From an uncultured Blautia sp. (GTDB taxonomy: Bacteria > Bacillota > Clostridia > Lachnospirales > Lachnospiraceae), in the NCBI GenBank assembly GCA_934409175.1, contig CAKRVX010000057.1:1-12919 (forward strand): a DNA stretch of 12,919 bases, read 5' to 3'. The translations under genes were made by a program, and so were the position numbers. The notes below the pieces were generated by a model that had not been told where the DNA came from, did no database searches, and worked only from the letters and a program-made list of their open reading frames with translations. The stretch's first letter is position 1. Every line of letters begins with the position of its first letter. This document shows positions 1 through 7,799 of the stretch, in pieces.

Positions 1-2
1 AA

Positions 3-479
3 TTACAGATTGCAGGCACAGCAATACTTCTTTGCGGTGCCATGATGGGGGTTTCTGTAGTAGCGCCTAAAGATAACAGTATTTCAAAAGCGGCTACGAC
101 TTTTACAGAAGCGCCGGAAACAGCGGCAGAAGCTCAGGCCCAGGCTGAGGCTCAGGCTCAGGAAGAGGGATTTCCAATCTATACTCAGGAAAGTAACTAT
201 GATTATAATGATACTTCTGACAATTCCTATGAGCAGGATAATACTGATTATGATAATTCCGGTTATGATGATACACAGCTGGATCCTTCGGATGAGCAGG
301 AAAATAGTGATATTTCTGACAATGAAGATAATTCCGATCAGATTACATATCCTACAGATGATTCTGACAGCAATAACACCGATGAGGACAATACAGATAG
401 CCCTTCTTTGGATGATAATGACTGGAACGATACTTTTGAAGAAGACAGTACGGAAGATCCTGCACAGACTACATATTAA
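3..479 (+). CDS. Secreted acidic low-complexity protein, 5' end outside window
   Basis: The open frame runs in from the left edge, so the true start is probably upstream. An internal ATG at 42 would cut through the hydrophobic stretch. The first visible residues (LQIAGTAILLCGAMMGVSVV) look like the core of a signal peptide. An Ala-Gln/Glu repeat follows, then about 100 residues dominated by Asp, Asn, Ser, Thr, Glu and Tyr, with recurring units such as NSYEQDN, DNSGYDD and SDNEDNSD. There is no folded domain, no LPXTG anchor and no convincing lipobox. It is probably an exported, intrinsically disordered, strongly anionic protein. A role as a cation-binding or surface/matrix component is only a guess. 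A terminator starts 15 bases after the stop codon. I do not recognise a family. Confidence 0.6.
   Translation, partial: LQIAGTAILLCGAMMGVSVVAPKDNSISKAATTFTEAPETAAEAQAQAEAQAQEEGFPIYTQESNYDYNDTSDNSYEQDNTDYDNSGYDDTQLDPSDEQENSDISDNEDNSDQITYPTDDSDSNNTDEDNTDSPSLDDNDWNDTFEEDSTEDPAQTTY
132..161 (+). repeat. In-frame hexanucleotide repeat (GCTCAG-type, five units)
   Basis: Five consecutive hexamers of the form GCYSAG (GCTCAG, GCCCAG, GCTGAG, GCTCAG, GCTCAG) encode alternating Ala-Gln/Glu just after the signal-peptide region of the acidic secreted protein. Because the unit is six bases, copy-number change would lengthen or shorten the protein without breaking the frame. Confidence 0.75.
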
Positions 480-494
480 ACTATACTTTATAGT

Positions 495-538
495 AAAATC
501 CTGGTTCCAGACATACGATAGTCTGAGACCAGGATTTT
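495..538. terminator. Bidirectional rho-independent terminator
   Basis: An 11-bp outer stem (AAAATCCTGGT with ACCAGGATTTT) and a 5-bp inner stem (CAGAC with GTCTG), separated by a small internal loop, close an 8-base loop. The plus-strand tail is TTTTATTATT. The minus-strand tail is TTTTACT. It lies between the stop of the acidic secreted protein (+) and the stop of the convergent EAL gene (-), so it can serve both. Confidence 0.9.
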
Positions 539-542
539 ATTA

Positions 543-1814
543 TTACAATAACTCTTCGAAATCATCCTGACTCATTGGTTTATAATAATAATAGCCCTGA
601 AGCTCATCACATCCTTCCTGTACAAGGAAGTCCACCATTTCTCTGGTTTCTACACCTTCGCATACAATAAATTTGCGTGTCCTTTTTAACAGATGGAAAA
701 TTTCCTGAATAACAATCTTTCCATTTTCAGAGAGATCGTCCGAAAGAAAACGCTTGTCTATTTTTACTTCGTCAAAAAGAATATCTTTTAATGTATTCAG
801 AGAGGAATAACCAGAACCAAAATCGTCCATGGATATCCTGATATTTTTGCTGTGAAAGAATCGAATCATTTCATTAACAGCGTTAATATTATGAATAAAT
901 GTGGTTTCTGTAATTTCAAATATCAGATTTCGGGGGTCTATCTGATATTTATCTATCAGATGCATCACTTTTTCAGTAAAGCCCTGAATATTTCTAAAAT
1001 GAACCGGTGATACGTTTAAAGAAACCGGAAGAATTCTTTTGCCTTCCTGTCTGCGCCGGTTCATCCAGATAAAGGTTTCTTCATATACATAATAATCCAA
1101 ATACTGAATTTCTCCGGTTTCTTCCAGAATAGGCAAGAACATATCTGGATACCAGAGAATACCTGTGTCTCGCTGCCACCTCACCAATGCTTCAGCACTT
1201 GCAATCGTCTGTTTTTGCCCGTTTATTTTAGGCTGAAAATAGATTTTAAATTCTTTTCGACTTAAGGCACTCTTGAATGAATGAAGTGTATCTGCTCTTC
1301 TCTGCTCATCCAGCGCAACATCACTGGTATACTCACATACTCCCGATAACATTGCTTTTGCTTTTCTGCGCACAATATTGGTATGTGAAATAATCTGCTC
1401 TGGAGGAATACCAGGATTTTCCAGATAATATATTCCTGTATTCAGTTGAAAATAATTGATAGCATACGTTTTTTGTATTTCCTCAGTAATCTGTTGGTTA
1501 TATTGTCTGAGTTTTTCTTTTATTTCAAATGGATTCTGGTTTGTGACGTTTATAACTGCAACAAAAACATCAGAATGATATCGACTTGCAAATAATAAAT
1601 TATGAAATAAGTTCATTTTTTCAAGCACAAAAGTCAGGATTCTTGTTCCTGTTTCATATCCCCAGTAATCATTAATCAAATGAAAATTACTGATATCTGT
1701 CATAAGAAATGCGTATTTTGGGGTGCCGTGTGCATTTTCCAAGATTGTAAAAAGTTTTTCTTTTAATGATTCAGTGGAAATGCTTTGGTTAAATTCACCT
1801 ATCCATTTTGTCAT
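543..1814 (-). CDS. Degenerate GGDEF / active EAL cyclic-di-GMP phosphodiesterase
   Basis: Predicted to hydrolyse cyclic di-GMP to pGpG. Residues about 35-165 form a GGDEF-like fold: the DISNFHLINDYWGYE segment matches the family, but the GGDEF signature is replaced by RYHSDVF, so cyclase activity is unlikely. Residues about 180-423 form an EAL domain with the expected metal and catalytic residues: E208 in EALVRW, N267 in SLNVSP, E300 in FEITET, D330-D331 in DDFGSGYSSL, K351 in VKIDKRF, E386 in CEGVET and Q406 in QGYYYY. No membrane segment or extra sensor domain is seen, so it is probably cytosolic, with the GGDEF remnant possibly regulating the EAL part. I chose the ATG at 1814 because AAAGGG precedes it at good spacing. 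A TTG at 1844 would add 10 residues but has no ribosome-binding site. It is transcribed divergently from the HTH protein. Confidence 0.93.
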   Translation of the reverse strand: MTKWIGEFNQSISTESLKEKLFTILENAHGTPKYAFLMTDISNFHLINDYWGYETGTRILTFVLEKMNLFHNLLFASRYHSDVFVAVINVTNQNPFEIKEKLRQYNQQITEEIQKTYAINYFQLNTGIYYLENPGIPPEQIISHTNIVRRKAKAMLSGVCEYTSDVALDEQRRADTLHSFKSALSRKEFKIYFQPKINGQKQTIASAEALVRWQRDTGILWYPDMFLPILEETGEIQYLDYYVYEETFIWMNRRRQEGKRILPVSLNVSPVHFRNIQGFTEKVMHLIDKYQIDPRNLIFEITETTFIHNINAVNEMIRFFHSKNIRISMDDFGSGYSSLNTLKDILFDEVKIDKRFLSDDLSENGKIVIQEIFHLLKRTRKFIVCEGVETREMVDFLVQEGCDELQGYYYYKPMSQDDFEELL

Positions 1815-1845
1815 ATTGTTAGCCCTTTTTCTATAAATGATCAAT

Positions 1846-1873
1846 TGTTAGATAAAGCTAACATAGTATACCA
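1846..1873 (-). promoter_or_regulatory. Extended -10 promoter with palindromic operator-like site before the EAL gene
   Basis: On the minus strand, TGGTATACT (1873-1865) is an extended -10 element with no good -35. A perfect palindrome, TGTTAG-N6-CTAACA (1846-1863), starts just downstream and covers the expected transcription start. A further half-site TGTTAG occurs at 1817-1822. The position suggests repressor binding, but the protein is unknown. The divergently encoded HTH protein is a natural candidate. Confidence 0.5.
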
Positions 1874-1998
1874 TGTTTTTACTGAAATAAAAGTTTTTTT
1901 TACTTCTTGAGAAATTTTATCTGTAAAACCAAAGATGTTACGTACTTCTTTTTGTACAATACAGCCGCACTATCTGTCTTTCTTATTTCAGAAAAAAA

Positions 1999-2007
1999 TG
2001 ATATGAT
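1999..2007 (+). promoter_or_regulatory. Possible extended -10 promoter for the HTH protein gene
   Basis: TGATATGAT matches an extended -10 element (TG-N-TATGAT) and lies 42 bases before the ATG at 2050. The hexamer 17 bases upstream (TTTCTT) is a weak -35, so activity may depend on the extended -10 or an activator. The call rests on motif and position only. Confidence 0.4.
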
Positions 2008-2049
2008 AAGTATGACTGAAAAAGAAAATAATCGAGGTGCACAAGAACT

Positions 2050-3537
2050 ATGTCTGAATTTTCTGATTTACTCAGTTCCTATATAAATGAAAAGGAAATA
2101 AAAGTTTATTCTCTTCTGGAATACTGTAATCTTGATCGTTCTACCATGTATAAGATCATAAACGGAAAACGCAATCCAACATCAGAAACAGTATTTCAGA
2201 AAATTGCTGAATTTCTGCATCTTACACCAGCAGAATACCATAAGTTCAAAGAGGCTTATATTATTTCCAAAATAGGAAAAGATCTTTATTACAAACGAAG
2301 ATATACAGAGAATTACCTGATAAATTTCCCTAAAAATTTTTCAGGTGAACCAATGTTATTTCTGGATGCCTTAAAGAAAATAAAAACAGAAGACAATTAT
2401 AATATGGATACTGTACTGCAATCTCCTGCAAATACCGCTGACTGTACAGTAGTTTCTACTCATCTGGAGTTAAATCATCTTCTATATTATCTTGTTTCTT
2501 CAGAAGTGCAGAAATCTTCTGGAAAAATTGCTCTTTTATTACAGCCGGATTATGATTTTCTTTTGAATATGCTTTCCAGTCTGAAGGCTGATGGAGAGCT
2601 GAAGATTGAGCATACCTACTGTATGAGTAAGACCAATCAAATGACAGATAATCATGAAATCTACAACCTGTTATATTTAAATAAAATTCTTCCGCTATAT
2701 TTTTCCAATATGGATTACCATCCGTATTATTTCTATGAAGATATTTTTGCACATTATTATAGTATGAATGGACTTTCCTGTATGATATTATCTTCTGAAT
2801 ATGCAATTACATGTAATTCTGATTATACAATGGGAATTTTTTACAGAAATCCTGCGGTTGTTTCTATGCTTTGGAGTCTGTATGATTCTTATCAGGACAA
2901 ATGTCATCCATTGTTTTATGCTACAGATTATCTTTCTATGGAAGGTAATGATTTCAACAGTCCTGTTTACAGCCAAACTCCTGCTTACGTTCTTCAACCG
3001 GAAGCCTGTATGGTACCCTTTGTGGACAGGAAGATTCTGGTTCAGGCAATCGTGCCTGATTTTCCGGATAGAGATGAGGCAATTGAACAGATGTCAGCAT
3101 TGCTTAATGTAAACAAATCCAAAATGGAAGACGGTCTGGCACATGTATATTTTACCAAAAGGGGTCTGGCCGATTTTGCGCAGAAAGGACGTATTAAAGA
3201 AATTCCTGACAGTTTTTACAGACCGCTTACTGTAAAAGATCGCATATATCTGCTGGAATGTATCCTTCCCTGCTGTTATAATGGAAATTATCGTCTGTTA
3301 AAGAATCCGTTAAATCAGCTTTCTGATAATCTTCATTTATGTGTAAATAAAAATTTTGGATATCTTTTATTTAACAATATCCATAATCGAACGACCTGTC
3401 TGATCATTAATGAATCCAGTATTCTGACTACATTTATGGATTATTTATCCAGCTTGGATGACAGTGGGTTTTATACTGCTGAAGAAACAGCAAAATTTGT
3501 ACAGACATTAATTGATGAAATGAAAAATCAGAACTAA
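2050..3537 (+). CDS. HTH-domain protein with large unrecognised C-terminal region
   Basis: A 495-residue protein. Residues about 19-70 (from VYSLLEYCNLDRSTMYKI to LHLTPAEYHKF) read as a Cro/C1-like helix-turn-helix: a LLEYCNLDRSTMYKIINGKR scaffold, a conserved-looking RNPTSET turn and a LTPAEY helix. The remaining roughly 420 residues are soluble, rich in Tyr, Asn and Leu, and contain no catalytic signature or membrane segment that I recognise. The family may be lineage-restricted and may sense a ligand or partner. GAGGTG lies 10 bases before the ATG, and an in-frame stop at 2029 excludes a longer form. The gene is head-to-head with the EAL phosphodiesterase across 235 bases, suggesting it may regulate itself, its neighbour, or both. 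Transcriptional regulator is the best label, but the regulon cannot be told. Confidence 0.75.
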   Translation: MSEFSDLLSSYINEKEIKVYSLLEYCNLDRSTMYKIINGKRNPTSETVFQKIAEFLHLTPAEYHKFKEAYIISKIGKDLYYKRRYTENYLINFPKNFSGEPMLFLDALKKIKTEDNYNMDTVLQSPANTADCTVVSTHLELNHLLYYLVSSEVQKSSGKIALLLQPDYDFLLNMLSSLKADGELKIEHTYCMSKTNQMTDNHEIYNLLYLNKILPLYFSNMDYHPYYFYEDIFAHYYSMNGLSCMILSSEYAITCNSDYTMGIFYRNPAVVSMLWSLYDSYQDKCHPLFYATDYLSMEGNDFNSPVYSQTPAYVLQPEACMVPFVDRKILVQAIVPDFPDRDEAIEQMSALLNVNKSKMEDGLAHVYFTKRGLADFAQKGRIKEIPDSFYRPLTVKDRIYLLECILPCCYNGNYRLLKNPLNQLSDNLHLCVNKNFGYLLFNNIHNRTTCLIINESSILTTFMDYLSSLDDSGFYTAEETAKFVQTLIDEMKNQN

Positions 3538-3569
3538 TAGAAAATTTGGTTCGAGTCAAAAGTAATTTT

Positions 3570-3608
3570 ATATTTTAAGGGATGCTGGTCTTACATCCCT
3601 TAAAATAT
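3570..3608. terminator. Bidirectional rho-independent terminator
   Basis: A 15-bp perfect stem (ATATTTTAAGGGATG with CATCCCTTAAAATAT) closes a 9-base loop. It lies between the stop of the HTH protein gene (+, 3537) and the stop of the histidine phosphatase gene (-, 3627). The AT-rich foot gives U-rich RNA on either strand. Confidence 0.85.
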
Positions 3609-3626
3609 ATTTAAAAAAATATTTCT

Positions 3627-4166
3627 TCAAAATTCAAATTTGCGAATCTCACAGTTTTTAATTCCGAATTTGGCAAATTCCTCATTTGTCATATCTGTAA
3701 AATAAGACTGAATGGCTCTTGAAATTCCATTATGAGCAACCAACAGATAGACCTTATTATCTGCTTCTTTTTTAATATCATCGATCAGATTGTAGATACG
3801 TTGACAAAGCTGAAGCATAGATTCTCCACCTTCGTAAGTACAGACAAAATTTTCTTTTGCTTTCTGAAACTCTTTCCCATTTCTCGGAGTAGATTCATAT
3901 TTACCAAAATTCTGTTCTTTCAGTCGAGGTTCCATTCTGGCAGGAATTCCGGTAATTTCAGATACGTGTCTCGCAGTCTCCGCCGCACGTACCAGCGGAG
4001 AATATAATATCTCATCAATATGAATTCTCTGTTTCAGAATTTCCATACCAAGTTCTTTGGCCTGTTCATGTCCTTTCTCTGTAAGCTCAATATCCGTTGC
4101 ACCACAAATTTTATTCGCTACGTTCCATACAGTTTGTCCATGTCTTGCAAAATAAAAATATCCCAT
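3627..4166 (-). CDS. Histidine phosphatase family protein (phosphoglycerate mutase-like)
   Basis: A 179-residue member of the histidine phosphatase superfamily (branch 1). The phosphate-accepting histidine is H9 in FARHGQT. R8, R60 in YSPLVRAAETA, E84 in RLKEQNFG and H145 in VAHNGISR complete the usual active site. The length fits small broad-specificity phosphatases and CobC/GpmB-like proteins rather than the roughly 250-residue cofactor-dependent glycolytic mutases. The substrate cannot be deduced. No cobalamin, glycolysis or partner genes lie next to it. AGGAAA precedes the ATG by a few bases. It has its own promoter and a shared terminator downstream, so it is probably monocistronic. A trailing read-through from the prpF remnant upstream is possible. 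Confidence 0.9.
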   Translation of the reverse strand: MGYFYFARHGQTVWNVANKICGATDIELTEKGHEQAKELGMEILKQRIHIDEILYSPLVRAAETARHVSEITGIPARMEPRLKEQNFGKYESTPRNGKEFQKAKENFVCTYEGGESMLQLCQRIYNLIDDIKKEADNKVYLLVAHNGISRAIQSYFTDMTNEEFAKFGIKNCEIRKFEF

Positions 4167-4259
4167 CGTATTTCCTTTCCTTTCTTAGCTGGTTCATATC
4201 ATGCATCAGCATTCTTCTGTCTTCTGGAAGGTGAATTTCACACCGGTCTTTTGTCAGAT

Positions 4260-4288
4260 ATTCTATCAGTTTATAATGGAAAACTCAA
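4260..4288 (-). promoter_or_regulatory. Sigma-A-type promoter for the histidine phosphatase gene
   Basis: On the minus strand, TTGAGT (4288-4283), a 17-base spacer and TAGAAT (4265-4260) match housekeeping consensus well. Transcription should start near 4253, giving a leader of roughly 85 bases before the ATG at 4166. No operator or strong leader structure stands out. Confidence 0.65.
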
Positions 4289-4355
4289 TACTCTGGGATA
4301 TTCAAAATTTTTATGATCATATAAATATGGATAGAATCATGAATATTCGTATGAC

Positions 4356-5229
4356 CTACTTTCGCACATAAACATTGCCATCCATGATGCGTCTTGCTGT
4401 TCTCTGAACTGCTACGGAGAGTACACGGATCTGCTTCTGATTTATTTCGATTTCCGGGCACATAGTTATGACGCCACTGGGGTGACCGATGGGGATATTT
4501 TCGGTAGATGCCGCAGAAGAGATCAGTTTGTTTACGATACTTCCCTTCAATGATGCGGCTACTGCAATAGAGTTTGCAGAGGTTAACGGGCAGGCTTTGT
4601 GGCACTTAAATACAGAGATTACTCTGGCGCAGATGTCCATATTTTCTGCTTTTACCTGTGTTCCACCGATTTCTGTATAAGATTTCGGAGTGGTGACAAA
4701 ACCTACTTTCGGGACTGCCGGACTGTTGTCTGTAGCATCTTTTAGGTCTTTGGCAAAGCCCATCATGCAGGCTGCTGTTCCGTCCACACCTGCAATCTGG
4801 CAGTCACCGTCTTCTGCGAATGTATGGTACTGTTACATCAATATATTTGTCTGTATTGCGGTTTAAAAGGTGTACGGTTGTGATTGGTTCCACTGCTTTT
4901 ACCAGACCGGCTTCTACTGCAAAAGGACCGACAGCTGCGGTCATGTTTCCGCAGTTTGATTTGTAGTCTATCTGTTCTTTACCTACGATGACCTGGCCTA
5001 CCAGATATTCTACATCAATATCTGATTCTTCGCTTTTCCATACAACTACGATCTTATTATTTGAGGATACGGTTCCGCCCATTCCGTCGATTTGTTTCGG
5101 ATCTGGGTTTCCCATTACCTGGAGAAAGATGGAATTCCACTCTTCTCTGTTTTCCGGAAGATCTTCTCTCAGGAACATACATCCTTTACTTGTGCCGCCT
5201 CGCATAAATACTGTTTTGAATTTTCTCAT
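4356..5229 (-). pseudogene. PrpF-family isomerase gene, disrupted (frameshift plus internal loss)
   Basis: The family holds aconitate and methylitaconate isomerases, usually about 360-390 residues. The 5' half (ATG at 5229, AGGAG site) encodes MRGGTSKG, GNPDPKQIDGMGG and SNCGNMTAAVGPFA, all typical PrpF signatures. After VTVP the frame runs into PYIRRRR and a stop at 4804. Removing one base near 4824 gives VPTFAEDGDCQIAGVDGTAA and continues to the normal family C-terminus (GHPSGVI, RTARRIMDGNVYV) ending at 4356. The rejoined product has only about 290 residues. DGTAA runs directly into CMMGFAKDLKDATDNSPAVPKVGFV, which in the family lies roughly 90 residues further on, so an internal deletion near 4765-4785 is likely as well. 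The deletion call comes from remembered family layout rather than an alignment. The frameshift could be a sequencing error, but the missing block is harder to explain that way. It follows the hydratase gene by 71 bases. Confidence 0.85.
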
Positions 5230-5242
5230 TTTTTTACTCCTG

Positions 5243-5289
5243 AAAAAGTATACCTCCCGGCAGGAGAAATTTTTCTGACAGGAGGTATA
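5243..5289 (-). terminator. Stem-loop with T-run between the hydratase gene and prpF
   Basis: A 9-bp stem TATACCTCC / GGAGGTATA (arms 5289-5281 and 5257-5249) is followed on the minus strand by CTTTTTC. It lies 11 bases after the hydratase stop and directly before the prpF ribosome-binding site. It probably ends or attenuates transcription between the two genes. Confidence 0.65.
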
Positions 5290-5300
5290 AAGGTTAGAGA

Positions 5301-7586
5301 TTATCTGTTTCTATTAAAGTTAATCAAGCATCCTGATTTTACAATTTCTTTTTCTGTAGCTGTCATATCTGCGATGTACAGAGAAAGTTCTTTTGGATTT
5401 TTGCCGACTACATATGCTTTAATATCTTTCATATCACCATCCAGAGCAGCTCTGATTCCAGGGATGTAGATGTAATCGCCTACTTCGAATTCCGGCTCAT
5501 CTTTCATCTGGAATGGGAGCATACCCCAGTTCATAACGTTAGAACGATAACGTTTGGTAGCGTATTCTTTTGTAATATTTGCAAGACCGCCGATGACTCT
5601 CTGGCAGCTTGCTGCCTGCTCTCTGGCGGAACCGTCACCTGGTTTTACGGCATAGATCATGCTTCCGATCTCTGTTTCTTCGGGTTTTACATCTGCCTGT
5701 CCCGGAAGTTTGCTGATCTGCTCGAATACTTCTTTCAGTGCTGGTTCTGCTTCAAATACGTTACCATTTGCAACACGTGCTTTCTCCAGTTTGTCAACTT
5801 CTTTGGAACGTCCTACATATTCCGGATCACGTCTGGAAAGAGTAAACTCAGCAAGTCCTAACGGGTTGGAACGGAAGGAAGATGTTTCACCGGATGGGAT
5901 CAGTTCGTCTGTTGTTGTTACAGGGTCAAGAATCTTGGAGCATACTTTCAGCAGAATATTGTCTGTAAGCGGGCTCATTTCCGGCCAGTCTTTGATGTTC
6001 GGACCATAAACGAGAGATTTATTCTCATCGCCTTTTTCATATCCATAGTATACTCTCTTATCATATACAGTCTTGTCGAAGCTGTATTCCGGTACATCTC
6101 CCCAGCAGGCTAAGGTTTCTGCTGATGTAAGAATACCGCCGTTTGCTGCTGTAGCTGCGATGGAACGTGCATCCATAAGTGCAACTGCTGACATCTGGCC
6201 GTTTCCTGGCTTGCTTCCTTCTCTGTTCGGGAAGTTTCTGGTTGTGTGACGGATACTTAAACCATCATAGCATGGAGTATCTCCGGCACCAAAGCATGGT
6301 CCGCAGAATGCTGTACGGATAACTGCGCCTGCTTCCATCAGATCTGCAATATAGCCCTGTCTTGTAAGATTGATAAATACAGGCTGTGAAGATGGATATA
6401 CAGAAAGGCTGAACTCATTGTTTCCTGTATCTTTTCCTTTTAATGCATGTGCTGCTTCTACTACGTTTGTATAGTTACCGCCTGCGCATCCTGCGATGAC
6501 TGCCTGCTGTACCTGTAAGCCTTTGTCTGTGATCTTGTCTACCAGATGGAACGGTGCTTTGCCCTGAGAAACTTTTGCTGCTTCCTGCTCTACTTCGTGG
6601 AGAATGTCTTTCAGGCTTGCATTGAGTTCGTCGATCTCGTAGGTGTTGCTTGGATGGAATGGAAGTGCGATCATTGGTTTTACAGTGCTTAAGTCTACAT
6701 AAACCACACCATCATAGTATGCAACATCTGCAGGATTGAGTTCTTTGTAATCCTCTCCTCTTCCGTGGATATTCAGGAATTTCTTTGTATCTTCGTCTGT
6801 TCTCCAGATAGAGGAAAGACAGGTTGTCTCTGTTGTCATAACGTCTATTCCGTTTCTGAAGTCTGTTGTCATGGAAGATACGCCAGGTCCTACGAATTCC
6901 ATTACTTTATTCTTTACATAGCCGTTTTTGAATACTGCTCCGATGATTGCTAGTGCGATATCCTGTGGTCCTACCCATGGGTTTGGCTTTCCGTCAAGGT
7001 AAATGGCGATGACTTCCGGACAAGCTACATCGTAAGTGTCGCAGAGAAGCTGTTTTACAAGTTCGCCGCCGCCTTCACCGATTGCCATGGTTCCAAGTGC
7101 TCCGTAACGGGTGTGGGAGTCAGATCCGAGGATCATTTTGCCGCATCCTGCGAACATTTCTCTCATGAACTGGTGGATAACTGCGATGTGTGGTGGTACA
7201 TAAATTCCACCATATTTCTTTGCTGCGGAGAGTCCGAACATGTGGTCATCTTCATTGATGGTTCCGCCTACTGCGCAGAGGGAGTTGTGGCAGTTTGTAA
7301 GTACATATGGAAGCGGGAATTTTTCCATTCCGGATGCTTTGGCTGTCTGGATGATTCCTACGAATGTGATGTCGTGGGATGCCATTGCATCGAATTTCAG
7401 TTTGAGGTTTTCCATGTTTCCGGAAGTGTTATGAGCATTCATGATCCCATATGCGATGGTTCCTTTTCTTGCTTCTTTTTTTGAAACTTTTTTGCCTGTC
7501 ATCGCTTCTGCTTTTGCTGCTTCTGCCTCAGGTACGATTGTTGTTCTGTTTACCAGATAGGCACCTGTGTCGTATAACTTTACCAT
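5301..7586 (-). CDS. Aconitase-family hydratase (YbhJ type)
   Basis: A 761-residue member of the aconitase superfamily, expected to carry a 4Fe-4S cluster and to hydrate/dehydrate a tri- or dicarboxylate. The three cluster cysteines are visible: C367 in [10 protein letters not shown] (where aconitases have SCTN), then C428 and C431 in CGPCFGAGD, at aconitase-like spacing. DSHT (156-159) in [12 protein letters not shown], the arginines in [11 protein letters not shown] and S653 in DGSAREQ match active-site elements. Two positions differ from classical aconitase as I recall it: the usual Asp-His pair reads CH (99-100), and SSR reads SAR. Substrate is therefore uncertain, although citrate/aconitate fits the neighbours. 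The swivel domain is in the C-terminal part (from about 640). AAGGAG lies 9 bases before the ATG. Pairing with a prpF gene recalls E. coli ybhJ with ybhH. A plain label of aconitate hydratase is possible but not proven. Confidence 0.85.
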   Translation of the reverse strand: MVKLYDTGAYLVNRTTIVPEAEAAKAEAMTGKKVSKKEARKGTIAYGIMNAHNTSGNMENLKLKFDAMASHDITFVGIIQTAKASGMEKFPLPYVLTNCHNSLCAVGGTINEDDHMFGLSAAKKYGGIYVPPHIAVIHQFMREMFAGCGKMILGSDSHTRYGALGTMAIGEGGGELVKQLLCDTYDVACPEVIAIYLDGKPNPWVGPQDIALAIIGAVFKNGYVKNKVMEFVGPGVSSMTTDFRNGIDVMTTETTCLSSIWRTDEDTKKFLNIHGRGEDYKELNPADVAYYDGVVYVDLSTVKPMIALPFHPSNTYEIDELNASLKDILHEVEQEAAKVSQGKAPFHLVDKITDKGLQVQQAVIAGCAGGNYTNVVEAAHALKGKDTGNNEFSLSVYPSSQPVFINLTRQGYIADLMEAGAVIRTAFCGPCFGAGDTPCYDGLSIRHTTRNFPNREGSKPGNGQMSAVALMDARSIAATAANGGILTSAETLACWGDVPEYSFDKTVYDKRVYYGYEKGDENKSLVYGPNIKDWPEMSPLTDNILLKVCSKILDPVTTTDELIPSGETSSFRSNPLGLAEFTLSRRDPEYVGRSKEVDKLEKARVANGNVFEAEPALKEVFEQISKLPGQADVKPEETEIGSMIYAVKPGDGSAREQAASCQRVIGGLANITKEYATKRYRSNVMNWGMLPFQMKDEPEFEVGDYIYIPGIRAALDGDMKDIKAYVVGKNPKELSLYIADMTATEKEIVKSGCLINFNRNR

Positions 7587-7744
7587 AGTGTTCTTCTCCT
7601 TTTTCTTGGTTTTATATTTTAAGTTTTTCAGTTCTCAAATTTTTCATCTGTCTGTGGATCAGATGTACCGTTGCTTTACATTTTTTATTGTAATTGCTGT
7701 TGATGTTTTTTTCCAATTGTCTAAGAGAATGGCGTTATAACTAA

Positions 7745-7774
7745 TTTATATATGGAAAATGCACTTTTTGACAA
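7745..7774 (-). promoter_or_regulatory. Possible promoter for the hydratase gene
   Basis: On the minus strand, TTGTCA (7774-7769) is followed by overlapping -10 candidates: TATATA at 16-base spacing and TATAAA at 18-base spacing. It lies within the 213-base gap between the FUSC/HAD gene and the hydratase gene and would leave a leader of about 155 bases. No clear terminator is seen in the gap, so read-through from citG is also possible. Confidence 0.5.
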
Positions 7775-7799
7775 TCAAGATTGTGAGTGGGGACTTACT

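Noticed and set aside
4111..4212. 33-residue minus-strand frame (begins MLMHDMNQLRKE) overlapping the phosphatase start
   Set aside because: The sequence looks protein-like, but it is short, overlaps the phosphatase start in another frame and has no clear ribosome-binding site.
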